Made by a program: the position numbers and the translations under genes. This document shows positions 16,159 through 24,657 of a DNA stretch of 64,000 bases, piece after piece. The notes under the pieces were generated by a model. It was given only the letters and a program-made list of their open reading frames with translations, had not been told where the DNA came from and made no database searches. Numbering within the stretch: position 1 is the stretch's first letter; each line of letters begins with the position of its first letter. The stretch comes from Lachnoanaerobaculum sp. OBRC5-5. Lineage in GTDB: Bacteria > Bacillota > Clostridia > Lachnospirales > Lachnospiraceae. Where the stretch lies: positions 886,317 to 950,316 of the forward strand of contig NZ_JH815185.1 of assembly GCF_000296385.1 (NCBI RefSeq). The letters are read 5' to 3'.

Positions 16159-16253
16159 GGATGGAACTCCCGTATCACTCTTTAACATCTGATTTCTCTA
16201 ACAATTGCCATTATACATGAATTTCTATATAATCTACATGAAAGGTATAAAAT
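16159..16253 (+). repeat. 95-bp direct repeat, right copy (IS target duplication)
   Basis: Identical to 14089-14183. It carries the promoter that now drives the downstream reductase gene. Confidence 0.85.
16205..16233 (+). promoter_or_regulatory. promoter of the SDR reductase gene
   Basis: -35 TTGCCA (16205-16210), 17-bp spacer, -10 TATAAT (16228-16233), within the right direct repeat. The leader is about 105 nt and contains the repeat AAGGTATAAACTGC. Confidence 0.7.
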
Positions 16254-16345
16254 ACGGTTTTTAAGGTATAAACTGCATTATTCATTTTAATTATATCTTT
16301 TTCTTTACCTTAATGTAAAATAAAATATACAAAAAGAGGAACATT

Positions 16346-17065
16346 ATGAATGTACTTATAACAGGTGCTTCCGGCGGTATCGGCAGAGCCGTCGCAATAG
16401 AATTCGCAAAACATAAATGTAATATAATCGGCTGTGCAAAAACAAACGCCAAAGGACTTGAAGAAACAAAAAAGATAATTGAAGATACAGGTGTAAAATG
16501 TTATACAGAACTCTGTGATATCACGAATGAAAAAGCTGTAATAGATTTTATATCATCTTCAACAAAAGAAATAGGACCTACAGAAATACTGGTAAATAAT
16601 GCAGGTATATCCTTTATCGGTTTGATACAGGATATGTCAATAGATGAGTGGAACAATGTAATTAATAGCAATCTCACATCAGTATTTTTAATGTCAAAGC
16701 ATATAATTCCATATATGTTAAAGGAACAAAAAGGGCATATTATAAATATTTCGTCTGTCTGGGGAAATATAGGTGCATCTATGGAAGCAGCTTATTCAGC
16801 ATCTAAGGGCGGTCTAAACAGTTTTACAAAAGCACTGGCAAAAGAGCTTGCACCAAGTAATATTTTGGTAAATGCGATTTCTCCCGGATTTATCAATACT
16901 GAAATGAATAAATGCTTTGATAATGATGAATTAAACTCTATATTTGAAGAAATACCGCTTGGAAGAGGCGGCGAAACCGATGAAGTTGCCGATCTTGTAT
17001 ACAAAATTGCAACATCCAAATATCTTACAGGACAAATAATCACAATAGACGGCGGATGGACATAA
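16346..17065 (+). CDS. SDR-family reductase (FabG/YmfI type)
   Basis: A 239-residue classical short-chain dehydrogenase. Cofactor motif TGASGGIG (residues 7-14), NNAG (about 89-92), catalytic Ser in ISSVWG, Tyr-Lys in YSASKGG and the end TGQIITIDGGWT. The SSVWGNIGAS form of the catalytic loop is closer to YmfI, the EF-P 5-aminopentanone reductase of Firmicutes, than to 3-oxoacyl-ACP reductase FabG; I cannot decide between them from sequence. Single gene, ATG after AGAGG, promoter preserved by the adjacent IS duplication. Confidence 0.85.
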   Translation: MNVLITGASGGIGRAVAIEFAKHKCNIIGCAKTNAKGLEETKKIIEDTGVKCYTELCDITNEKAVIDFISSSTKEIGPTEILVNNAGISFIGLIQDMSIDEWNNVINSNLTSVFLMSKHIIPYMLKEQKGHIINISSVWGNIGASMEAAYSASKGGLNSFTKALAKELAPSNILVNAISPGFINTEMNKCFDNDELNSIFEEIPLGRGGETDEVADLVYKIATSKYLTGQIITIDGGWT

Positions 17066-17071
17066 AATGAA

Positions 17072-17142
17072 GGCTATCATACACTGCAGAATTAATTATA
17101 AGTCATTCAAATCAAGTCTTTCCTGTAGTATTTATGATAGCC
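17072..17142 (+). terminator. stem-loop after the SDR gene
   Basis: 10-bp arms GGCTATCATA and TATGATAGCC with a 51-nt loop, then CCTTTATATAT. Likely the end of the reductase transcript, though the long loop is unusual. Confidence 0.5.
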
Positions 17143-17455
17143 CTTTATATATAAAGATATAATATCTTTATATCAATATTTGAATATATCAAATACTACC
17201 GATATATTCATAGTTGCTTCAACAATCTTTTAATGATTTAATTATAAATAGCAACTAATTTTATGTCAATATCCCCTTTATAACTTTGTGAACATTGACC
17301 TTATAATATTTTTTATTATATTAATCTCTCACAAATATATGTGTTCTTTCTGTTGATAATATGTCAATAGAAACATTAATTCGAGAGTTTTTCTTGATAA
17401 GTTTCGGCGCACTTTATCTTGCTAATCTATCAAATAATTAACTATTTATATTATT
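17143..17455. other. AT-rich intergenic region
   Basis: No gene seen in 313 bp. It holds a perfect dyad with 12-bp arms (17149-17173, ATATAAAGATAT around one base) and a looser inverted repeat, AGTTGCT/AGCAACT (17212-17255). Role unknown. Confidence 0.6.
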
Positions 17456-17491
17456 AAAAAGGATTATCACCATATTATTATGTGATAATCC
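17456..17491 (-). terminator. terminator of the etfA transcript
   Basis: GGATTATCAC (17461-17470) pairs with GTGATAATCC (17482-17491). On the minus strand a TTTTTAAT tract follows. It lies 13 nt past the etfA stop. Confidence 0.85.
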
Positions 17492-17504
17492 CCCTTAGTA
17501 TATA

Positions 17505-18686
17505 TTACATTCCCATCTCTTCTAATATATCAGGAATAATTTTATATAAATCTCCTGTCATTCCTATATCTGCAATATCAAAAATAGGAGCATTCTCATT
17601 AGTATTTATTGCTATAATAAGATCCGAATTTTGCATACCGGCCACATGCTGTATAGCACCTGAAATTCCACATGCAAAATATATACTTGGCTTTACTGTA
17701 GTTCCTGTCTGACCAACCTGGTAAGCATGATCAATCCAACCTGCATCTACCGCAGCTCTTGAAGCAGCAACAGTACCACCGAAAGCTTTTGCCAGTCTTT
17801 CCAGTAACTTGAATCCTTCAGCATTTCCAAGGCCCATTCCACCCGAAACAATTACCTTCGCATCTGTAAGTGAAACTTTTTTCTGTACAGTTTTTATTAC
17901 TTCCAATACCTTTGTTCTAATATCTTCGTCTTTTAACTTTATCTGTACTCTTATAAGTTCTCCCTTTGCACCATCTACTCTTTCAGCCTTTTCCATTACT
18001 CCCGGTCTTACTGTAGACATTTGCGGTCTATGATTAGGGCAAACTATAGTTGCCATCAAATTACCGCCGAATGCCGGTCTTGTCTGCATAATTCCTTTAG
18101 TTTCTTCATTTATTTCAAGCTTTGTGCAGTCTGCTGTAAGACCTGTATTACAGTTTACAGCCAAGCATGGACCTAAGTCTCTACCGATATGAGTCGCGCC
18201 GAGTAAAACTATTTCCGGCTTATATTGTTCTATAGCATCACCTATTGCTATTGAATATCCGTCTGTAGTATATTGGTTCAGTCTTTCATCCTCAATATAA
18301 TATACTTTTTGAGCACCATGTGCAAAGAGCTCATCAACAATATTTGTAAGATTCAATCCGCAAACAACAGCACATAACTGACAACCTCTTGCATCTGCCA
18401 GCTTTTTTCCTTCTCCCAAAAGTTCTAAAGCTACATCCTGTAATTGTCCCTGTCTTTGTTCAGCAAATACCCAAATGTCATGATATAATGATAAATCATG
18501 CTCTTCTTTTTCAACTTCATCTTTTACTATAGCATCAAACGGGCATACTTCTATACATGTTCCACAGCTTGTACATGCGATTCCGATAACTGCCTTTTTA
18601 TTTTCCATAGTAATAGCATCAAATGGACAAGATTTAACACATTTAGTACATCCTCGACAATCTTTTTCGATAACTACAACTGACAT
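17505..18686 (-). CDS. etfA: electron transfer flavoprotein alpha subunit with ferredoxin domain
   Basis: A 393-residue EtfA carrying an N-terminal 2[4Fe-4S] ferredoxin domain (about 1-62) with motifs [12 protein letters not shown] and [12 protein letters not shown], then the usual alpha domain and the FAD-binding C-terminus ([28 protein letters not shown]). An EtfA with this extra domain is found in CarE of the electron-bifurcating caffeyl-CoA reductase and in LctC-type proteins. With EtfB and the acyl-CoA dehydrogenase upstream it likely couples NADH oxidation to enoyl-CoA and ferredoxin reduction. Bifurcation is inferred from this likeness. Confidence 0.93.
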   Translation of the reverse strand: MSVVVIEKDCRGCTKCVKSCPFDAITMENKKAVIGIACTSCGTCIEVCPFDAIVKDEVEKEEHDLSLYHDIWVFAEQRQGQLQDVALELLGEGKKLADARGCQLCAVVCGLNLTNIVDELFAHGAQKVYYIEDERLNQYTTDGYSIAIGDAIEQYKPEIVLLGATHIGRDLGPCLAVNCNTGLTADCTKLEINEETKGIMQTRPAFGGNLMATIVCPNHRPQMSTVRPGVMEKAERVDGAKGELIRVQIKLKDEDIRTKVLEVIKTVQKKVSLTDAKVIVSGGMGLGNAEGFKLLERLAKAFGGTVAASRAAVDAGWIDHAYQVGQTGTTVKPSIYFACGISGAIQHVAGMQNSDLIIAINTNENAPIFDIADIGMTGDLYKIIPDILEEMGM

Positions 18687-18696
18687 ATTCTCCCCC

Positions 18697-19485
18697 TTAA
18701 ATCAAATGTTTTTCCTTAAGTTTAACAACGAGCTGCTTTGCCATATCTTTATTACTTCCTTGAAGCATTTCACCTTTTCCCTTAACAGGGGGTGTAAAAG
18801 ATCTAAATACCTGTGTTGGAGAAGCATTCAGTCCACAATCCTTAGGATCAAGTTTTACATCATCATGATTATATATTTTAATATCTTTTTTATAAGCATC
18901 AACAATCGCACCGACACTCATATATCTTGGCTCATTTAATTCTTTTACGCAAGTAAGGAAGCAAGGTAATTTCACTTCTATAACTTCATAACCGTCTTCC
19001 AATTGTCTTTGTACTTTTATTTTATCTCCTGTGTATTCTACAATTTTCTGTACATATGTAACTACAGGAATTCCAAGTCTCATAGCAACCTGTGGTCCAA
19101 CTTGAGCAGTATCTCCGTCAATGGCCTGTCTACCTCCAAATATAATATCCACATCACCAAGCATCTTAATACCTGCTGCAATTGTTGTAGATGTAGCACA
19201 TGTATCGGCACCACCAAATGCTCTGTCACTCAAAAGAACTGCTTCATCCGCACCCATAGCAAGACATTCTCTCAGCATATATGTTGCTTGTGGGGGGCCC
19301 ATGCTTATAACTGATATTGTAGTATCTTTATATTCATCTTTTAGTTGAAGTGCGGCTTCCAAAGCATTTGCATCATCCGGATTTAATATTGAAGGCACTC
19401 CTTCTCTTATCAATGTTCCCTTAACAGGATCAATTCTTACTTCATTTGTATCAGGAACCTGTTTAGCACATACACATATTTTCAT
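18697..19485 (-). CDS. etfB: electron transfer flavoprotein beta subunit
   Basis: A 262-residue Etf[20 protein letters not shown] at the start, the signature region [24 protein letters not shown] and [18 protein letters not shown] in the nucleotide-binding core. In bifurcating complexes this subunit carries the flavin that receives electrons from NADH. It lies 12 nt after the acyl-CoA dehydrogenase gene and 10 nt before etfA, with GGAGG before its ATG at 19485. Length is usual for the Clostridial group. Confidence 0.95.
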   Translation of the reverse strand: MKICVCAKQVPDTNEVRIDPVKGTLIREGVPSILNPDDANALEAALQLKDEYKDTTISVISMGPPQATYMLRECLAMGADEAVLLSDRAFGGADTCATSTTIAAGIKMLGDVDIIFGGRQAIDGDTAQVGPQVAMRLGIPVVTYVQKIVEYTGDKIKVQRQLEDGYEVIEVKLPCFLTCVKELNEPRYMSVGAIVDAYKKDIKIYNHDDVKLDPKDCGLNASPTQVFRSFTPPVKGKGEMLQGSNKDMAKQLVVKLKEKHLI

Positions 19486-19497
19486 TTGTATCCTCCA

Positions 19498-20646
19498 TTA
19501 TTTCCTTAGTAGTTTTGAGCTGATAACAATCTGTTGAACCTGACTTGTTCCTTCATATATAGTAAATACTCTACAATCACGATACATTCTTTCAACCTTA
19601 TAATCTTTGATATATCCATATCCACCATGTATCTGTACAGCCTTTGCAGCTATTTCATTACAAATTTCTGTTGCATAGAGTTTTGCCATACTGGCAGCCA
19701 TACCCGAATCCTGCTTTGTATCCATCATATATGCAGCTCTATATGTCAATTGCTTTGCCGCTTCAAGTTTTGTTGCCATATCCGCTATTGTAAATCCTAT
19801 AGCCTGGAATGCGCCTATGTTCTTTCCGAACTGTTTTCTTTCTTTTGCGTATTTACACGCCTCTTCCAAACATGCTTCAGCAACACCGATTGCCTGTGAT
19901 GCAACACCAAGTCTACCTGTATCAAGTGTAGCCATAGCAAGATTAAATCCTTTGCCCTCTTCTCCAAGCATGTCTGATTTATGCACTCTGACATTTTCCA
20001 TAACGATATCAGATGTTGCACATCCTATAAGTCCCATCTTGTCTTCGTGCTTTCCGCAACTGACACCTTCCTGTTTCATATCAATTACAAATGCACTTAC
20101 ACCTCTTGTTCCCTTTGTCATATCTGTTTTTGCAAAAACAACTGCATAATCTGATAAAGGAGCCATTGTTATAAAGCATTTTCTTCCGTTTAAGATATAA
20201 TAATCTCCGTCTTTTACCGCTGTTGTAGTCATACCTGCAGCATCAGATCCTGCACCAGGCTCAGTTAAAGCAAACGCAAGTTTCTTTTCACCTTTAACAA
20301 CCGGAGTTAGATACTTTTTCTTTTGCTCATCATTTCCTGCTATCAACAACGGCCCACCTGAGAGCGAATTAGGGCTTGATACATATATGCTGGCAACACC
20401 TGATGCCTTTGCTATTTCCGACATTACAAGGACATAGCTTCTTGCATCCGCTCCTTGTCCACCAAGTTCTTTCGGAATCTTTATTCCAAAGAATCCAGCC
20501 TTAGCCATCTTCTGCAATACTTCCTCCGGAAATACTCCTGTCTCTTCCACTTTATCGAGTAATTCCTTCGTAAGTTCTTTCTCAGCAAAATCTTTTGCAA
20601 GCTTTCTAATCAATTCATGTTGTTCTGTAAAATAGCATTCTGACAT
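19498..20646 (-). CDS. acyl-CoA dehydrogenase (enoyl-CoA reductase)
   Basis: A 382-residue flavoenzyme of the acyl-CoA dehydrogenase family. FAD/substrate blocks LTEPGAGSDAAGM, FITMAPLSDYAVVFAKTD and the C-terminal QIHGGYGYIKDYKVERMYRDCR are intact, as is the catalytic Glu in IYEGTSQVQQ. In this operon it should run in the reductive direction, taking electrons from the Etf pair to reduce a 2-enoyl-CoA, like CarC, AcdA or AcdB. The start overlaps the ligase gene by 37 nt. The acyl group cannot be read from the sequence. Confidence 0.93.
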   Translation of the reverse strand: MSECYFTEQHELIRKLAKDFAEKELTKELLDKVEETGVFPEEVLQKMAKAGFFGIKIPKELGGQGADARSYVLVMSEIAKASGVASIYVSSPNSLSGGPLLIAGNDEQKKKYLTPVVKGEKKLAFALTEPGAGSDAAGMTTTAVKDGDYYILNGRKCFITMAPLSDYAVVFAKTDMTKGTRGVSAFVIDMKQEGVSCGKHEDKMGLIGCATSDIVMENVRVHKSDMLGEEGKGFNLAMATLDTGRLGVASQAIGVAEACLEEACKYAKERKQFGKNIGAFQAIGFTIADMATKLEAAKQLTYRAAYMMDTKQDSGMAASMAKLYATEICNEIAAKAVQIHGGYGYIKDYKVERMYRDCRVFTIYEGTSQVQQIVISSKLLRK

Positions 20647-22157
20647 TGATTTTCTCCTTTGTCTAATATTCTATTAATCTTATTTTTTAATGCGGCAATA
20701 TCTATCTTTCCATTTGAGGTAGAAGGGAAACTATCAAATCTAAAAATTTTTTTTGGTAATTTATATTCCGATAAATATTGTTTCAAATAATCAATAATAT
20801 ATTCATCTGAAATCTCCCTGTCTGTAACAATACAAAGAGCTACCTCTTCCTGCACTATTTTTTCAGGAATACCACATACCTTTGCATGTTTTATGCCGTC
20901 TATCTTGTATACAACTTCTTCTATTTCCATTGGTGATATTTTTTCACCAAGTTTTATAATAACATCCTTTTTTCTGGCCTTTATGTATAGATTACCGTCA
21001 CTGTCTAAATATCCCAAATCTCCGGTCCTTAGCCATCCGTCATTCGTAAATATCTTTTCGTTTTCAATAGGATTATTATAATATCCCTGCATAACATTGA
21101 CACCTTTGACCAATACCTCGCCACAGAGTATATTTTCTCCCTCTTTAAGAACGAAATCACTGTCAATTTTTACGCTTACACCCTCTATCGCTTTTCCACA
21201 ATGAATAGGCATATTTTCTATATCAGTATCCCAATCAGATACTGTTACACATGGTGATGTCTCAGACTGACCGTATGAAGTTAACAGTTTCATCTTTGGA
21301 AACATAGCAAGAATTTTTCTGTAATCATTCAATAGTATAGGTGATCCGGCAATAATCCCGCTCTTCAAACCGAAAAATTTTCTGTCTCCATATTTTTCAT
21401 AGAAAATTAGAAACATACTTGGAACACCACTGAGAATATTACACTTTTTAGTTGTTATTGCTTCAAATACCTTTTTATTTCTAAAATCACCAATTATATA
21501 TACACCGGCCTTACTTACTATTCCTGAGATTAATCCTGCTGTAAGCCCAAAGCAGTGAAACATAGGTACACATATACACATCTTATCTTCACTGTTCCAA
21601 TGCAATGCCTTAACAATAGAGCTTGAGTTGCTCAATATATTCTCATGACTTAACATAACCGCCTTTGGCATGGACGTAGAACCTGATGTGAAAATTATAC
21701 ATGCAGTATCTTTTGCATTAATATCAGCATTACAAGCCTTAATATCACTTGGAAATATTATATTATCCTTAACTTCACTGAAACAAATACACTTAACCTT
21801 GTCACTACATAATTTATTCATAGTAGTGATATTACTATCATATATAATACATTCAATATCACAGTGTTCTACAATTTTTTTAAGTTCACATGTTTTCCAT
21901 TGAGTATTTAATAATACAGGTATACCGCCAAACTTTAAAATCCCCAGAAAAATCTCAGCCCATTCAATACTGTTCTTACCGGATACACCAATGTGACAGC
22001 CTTTTTCATATCCCATTTTCAGAAAAATTTGTGCAATGCTATCTGAACTTTTATCCAATTCTTTCCAGGATAAACTCTTATTCTCATCCTCGAGTGCTAC
22101 ATTATCAGCATATTTAATCGCATTATTTTTTAATACTTCAATAATATTTACAAACAT
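20610..22157 (-). CDS. acyl-CoA ligase, AMP-forming (CarB/CaiC-like role)
   Basis: A 515-residue adenylate-forming ligase. P-loop IIFTSGSTSMPKAVMLSHEN, motif SYGQSETSP, the hinge Asp in LRTGDLGYLDSDG and the catalytic Lys in STSNGKIDIAAL are present. It would activate a carboxylic acid to its CoA thioester using ATP. Next to a family III CoA-transferase it likely primes the cycle, after which the transferase recycles CoA, as CarB does with CarA in caffeate respiration. First gene of the second transcription unit, behind its own palindromic operator. Confidence 0.9.
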   Translation of the reverse strand: MFVNIIEVLKNNAIKYADNVALEDENKSLSWKELDKSSDSIAQIFLKMGYEKGCHIGVSGKNSIEWAEIFLGILKFGGIPVLLNTQWKTCELKKIVEHCDIECIIYDSNITTMNKLCSDKVKCICFSEVKDNIIFPSDIKACNADINAKDTACIIFTSGSTSMPKAVMLSHENILSNSSSIVKALHWNSEDKMCICVPMFHCFGLTAGLISGIVSKAGVYIIGDFRNKKVFEAITTKKCNILSGVPSMFLIFYEKYGDRKFFGLKSGIIAGSPILLNDYRKILAMFPKMKLLTSYGQSETSPCVTVSDWDTDIENMPIHCGKAIEGVSVKIDSDFVLKEGENILCGEVLVKGVNVMQGYYNNPIENEKIFTNDGWLRTGDLGYLDSDGNLYIKARKKDVIIKLGEKISPMEIEEVVYKIDGIKHAKVCGIPEKIVQEEVALCIVTDREISDEYIIDYLKQYLSEYKLPKKIFRFDSFPSTSNGKIDIAALKNKINRILDKGENQCQNAILQNNMN

Positions 22158-22183
22158 TTTCCTACCTTTAAAATCAATGAGAT

Positions 22184-22197
22184 ACTTGTATACAAGT
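22184..22197. promoter_or_regulatory. palindromic operator, second GntR site
   Basis: Perfect 14-bp palindrome ACTTGTATACAAGT, 27 bp before the ligase start. The site at 27830-27843 differs at one base. TATACA within it could be a -10 box, so binding would repress. Confidence 0.75.
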
Positions 22198-22208
22198 TAA
22201 ATTGAGCT

Positions 22209-22238
22209 AAAAAAGGACTATAAAGTCCTTTTTTGCTT
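22209..22238 (-). terminator. terminator between CoA-transferase and ligase genes
   Basis: AAAAAAGGAC (22209-22218) pairs with GTCCTTTTTT (22225-22234). With A/T runs on both sides it works on the minus strand and splits the pathway genes into two transcripts. Confidence 0.85.
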
Positions 22239-22240
22239 TT

Positions 22241-23473
22241 TTACTTTTTTCCCCAGATGTACAGAGCATTAGTATCTATGAGCTTATCCACATCAGAATC
22301 GCTATAGCCTATTTCTTTCAGTACCTCTCTTCCGTTCTCACCGATAAGCGGACCTCTCTTATAATCAGGTACTCCCATCTCTGTAAACTTTACAGGAAGT
22401 CTAACCAATCGTCTTGTATTTCCATTTTCATATGTCATATCATAGAAACAATTGTTTGCCTCAGCCTGCTTATCATTTCTGATTTCCATCCAGTTTTGTG
22501 CTAAAGCAAACGGAATATCAGCCTCTGTAAATACTGTTCTCCAATACTCCATATCTTTCTTATTGATAGCTTCCATTACAATATCATATACTTCTGTTCC
22601 AAGTTTATTAGCCTGTAAGCTTTGAACCGGGAAATACTTATCACTTTCTACCAGATCTTCTCTGCCGATAGCTGCCATAAATTTCTTATAGTAAGTATTG
22701 TAGTCAGGCATACATGTTTGGATAAATCTTTCATCCTTTGTTCTCCAGGCTGCATTAAAAGGATTCGCACTTTCCCTTACATCTATAGGATAGTTTTGTG
22801 CTATTCCTTCATAGTTCGATGCTTGAATCATCATTCCGAAATTGAATATTGCACTCTCAAATAATGATGTCTCTACTTTTTCACCAACACCTTTAACTTT
22901 TGCCTGATACAGTGCTGCAAGAATTCCTGCAACCAGGTTCATTCCGACATTATGGTCTCCAAGTCCCGGTACAACATTCATAGGAACACTTCCCTTTTGT
23001 CTTAAGGAATCAAGGTATCCGCCTCTTGCAAAAAATGCTGTGAAGTCAAATCCCGGAAGATCCTTATCCGGTCCGAATTCTCCATATCCTGTACAAATAG
23101 CATATACAAGCTTAGGATATCTCTTCTTAAGTGTTTCATAGTCTAAACCGGCTCTCTCAAGTGCCTGTACTCTCCAGTTTGTTATAAGTACATCGGCAGT
23201 ATCAAGAAGTTTAAAGAATGCTTCCTTTGCCTCAGGATTTCTCATGTCCAAAGAAATACATCTTTTATTTCCATTTTCAAGATCCCATGTTGTATTCTCA
23301 TACATATCAAGAGGTCTGCCCTCACTTGGTGCTGTATATCTTAGCGGATCTCCCTTTGCTGATTCGATTTTTATAACATCAGCACCCAAATCAGCCATAA
23401 ATCTTCCCGATGTAGAAGCAGCAATAAATGTTGCCAACTCAACTACTTTTACGCCCTCTAAAGGTTTACTCAT
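22241..23473 (-). CDS. family III CoA-transferase (CaiB/BaiF)
   Basis: A 410-residue CoA-transferase of the Frc/CaiB/FldA family. MSKPLEGVKVVELATFIA at the start, FMADLGADVIKIE, and the catalytic Asp region in GLGDHNVGMNLVAGILAAL are typical. It is expected to move CoA from the saturated product to the incoming hydroxy acid. HadA (leucine) and FldA (phenylalanine) pathways use enzymes of this family for 2-hydroxy acids. ATG 23473 after AAAGGGAG is preferred to an upstream start at 23506. Last gene of the first transcription unit. Confidence 0.93.
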   Translation of the reverse strand: MSKPLEGVKVVELATFIAASTSGRFMADLGADVIKIESAKGDPLRYTAPSEGRPLDMYENTTWDLENGNKRCISLDMRNPEAKEAFFKLLDTADVLITNWRVQALERAGLDYETLKKRYPKLVYAICTGYGEFGPDKDLPGFDFTAFFARGGYLDSLRQKGSVPMNVVPGLGDHNVGMNLVAGILAALYQAKVKGVGEKVETSLFESAIFNFGMMIQASNYEGIAQNYPIDVRESANPFNAAWRTKDERFIQTCMPDYNTYYKKFMAAIGREDLVESDKYFPVQSLQANKLGTEVYDIVMEAINKKDMEYWRTVFTEADIPFALAQNWMEIRNDKQAEANNCFYDMTYENGNTRRLVRLPVKFTEMGVPDYKRGPLIGENGREVLKEIGYSDSDVDKLIDTNALYIWGKK

Positions 23474-23492
23474 ATCTCTTCTCCCTTTTAAT

Positions 23493-24647
23493 TTATTCTT
23501 TGTCAAACTTTGTAACAGCCATATGAATAAGATAAGGTATCATGATTACAGGTATTGTAAGATAACCTAAATACTTATATCCAACTGCAACGATCTTGTT
23601 TAAACCTAACTGTGCAATAAAGAATGCAAGTAATGTACATACTAATGTAACAACAATAACATTTACGCCCGGTTTATTATTAGGATCAAAATTCTTATCA
23701 ATAGATGAACAAATTCTGTTGCTCATTCCGGCAATCATATTTACTGCAGTTGATACAGAACCTAAAACAATAAGTATTGAAATCATAGGTCTTAAGATGT
23801 CAGGTGCAAATCCTTTATTTACAAGTATAATAAGTGGAATAGATTCCTTCGCAAAATCAGGCTCATTTATAATAGCTGTAAGTCCAAGAACTGCAAGTAA
23901 ACATATAAAACCGTTTACAAAAAATCCATATACCATTGATGACTTTGCCATATCAGGAGAATCAAAAGGTTTAGCATGCTGTACAAGTAAGCCTATTGCA
24001 CCCAACTGGAATGCGGCATATACAATACCCTTTATTAAAGCAGGACCTACAGGTGCAGGATTTGCAATCTCTGCTGAAAGATTTGACATAATGTCTCCCC
24101 ACTGCATAACAATATTTGGTATATAAACAAGGAATAATCCTGCAACTATTAAAACTGAAAGTGTTGATGCCACTTTTCTAACAACATTTGTACCGTAAAC
24201 AGCAACAATAAAGATAAATAAGCCTGTAAATATTGTTCCGATCCAATGATTAATTCCAAATGATTTTTCCATTGTAGCCACACCGGTTGCAAAAGCTGCT
24301 GCAGGTGCCACACAAATAGTTACTAAATAAACCAACTCATATAATGTACTGAAAACTACAGCCAAAACATCTCCGGCCTTTTTTCCGAACTTATCATTAA
24401 ATCTATAGAAGCTCTTATTGAAACTTGCATAGTTGTATAATTCATGTTTCTTAGCATATTTAAGTGCATACCACTGATAGAATGCACCGATTGCTTGAGT
24501 AAGAATACAGGTTACAAATGCCCATATTCCGAAGTTCAAAAAGAACGCTCTCAACTGGTTTCCTGATGCAAAACCGCCACCAAACTGAGTTGTAAACCAT
24601 ACGAATGCTACGCCTATCACCACAGGCATTTTGTCCTTATTAATCAT
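23493..24647 (-). CDS. YkvI-family membrane transporter
   Basis: A 384-residue integral membrane protein with about ten helices. The N-terminal VAFVWFTTQFGGGFASGNQL with its broken first helix is characteristic of the YkvI family, which belongs to the APC/LeuT-like fold. Because it sits inside the dehydratase operon, between the dehydratase beta subunit and the CoA-transferase, it likely imports the acid that the pathway reduces, or the parent amino acid. This substrate assignment is inferred from position. ATG 24647 follows AGGAGGAAC. Confidence 0.85.
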   Translation of the reverse strand: MINKDKMPVVIGVAFVWFTTQFGGGFASGNQLRAFFLNFGIWAFVTCILTQAIGAFYQWYALKYAKKHELYNYASFNKSFYRFNDKFGKKAGDVLAVVFSTLYELVYLVTICVAPAAAFATGVATMEKSFGINHWIGTIFTGLFIFIVAVYGTNVVRKVASTLSVLIVAGLFLVYIPNIVMQWGDIMSNLSAEIANPAPVGPALIKGIVYAAFQLGAIGLLVQHAKPFDSPDMAKSSMVYGFFVNGFICLLAVLGLTAIINEPDFAKESIPLIILVNKGFAPDILRPMISILIVLGSVSTAVNMIAGMSNRICSSIDKNFDPNNKPGVNVIVVTLVCTLLAFFIAQLGLNKIVAVGYKYLGYLTIPVIMIPYLIHMAVTKFDKE

Positions 24648-24657
24648 GATGTTCCTC

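Noticed and set aside
16346..17065. fabG of a fatty-acid synthesis cluster
   Set aside because: No other fab gene is near, and its catalytic loop is closer to YmfI-type reductases, so a fatty-acid role was not assigned.
17149..17173. 12-bp-arm palindrome as an attachment or origin site
   Set aside because: No integrase, second copy or other integration sign; kept only as an unexplained dyad.
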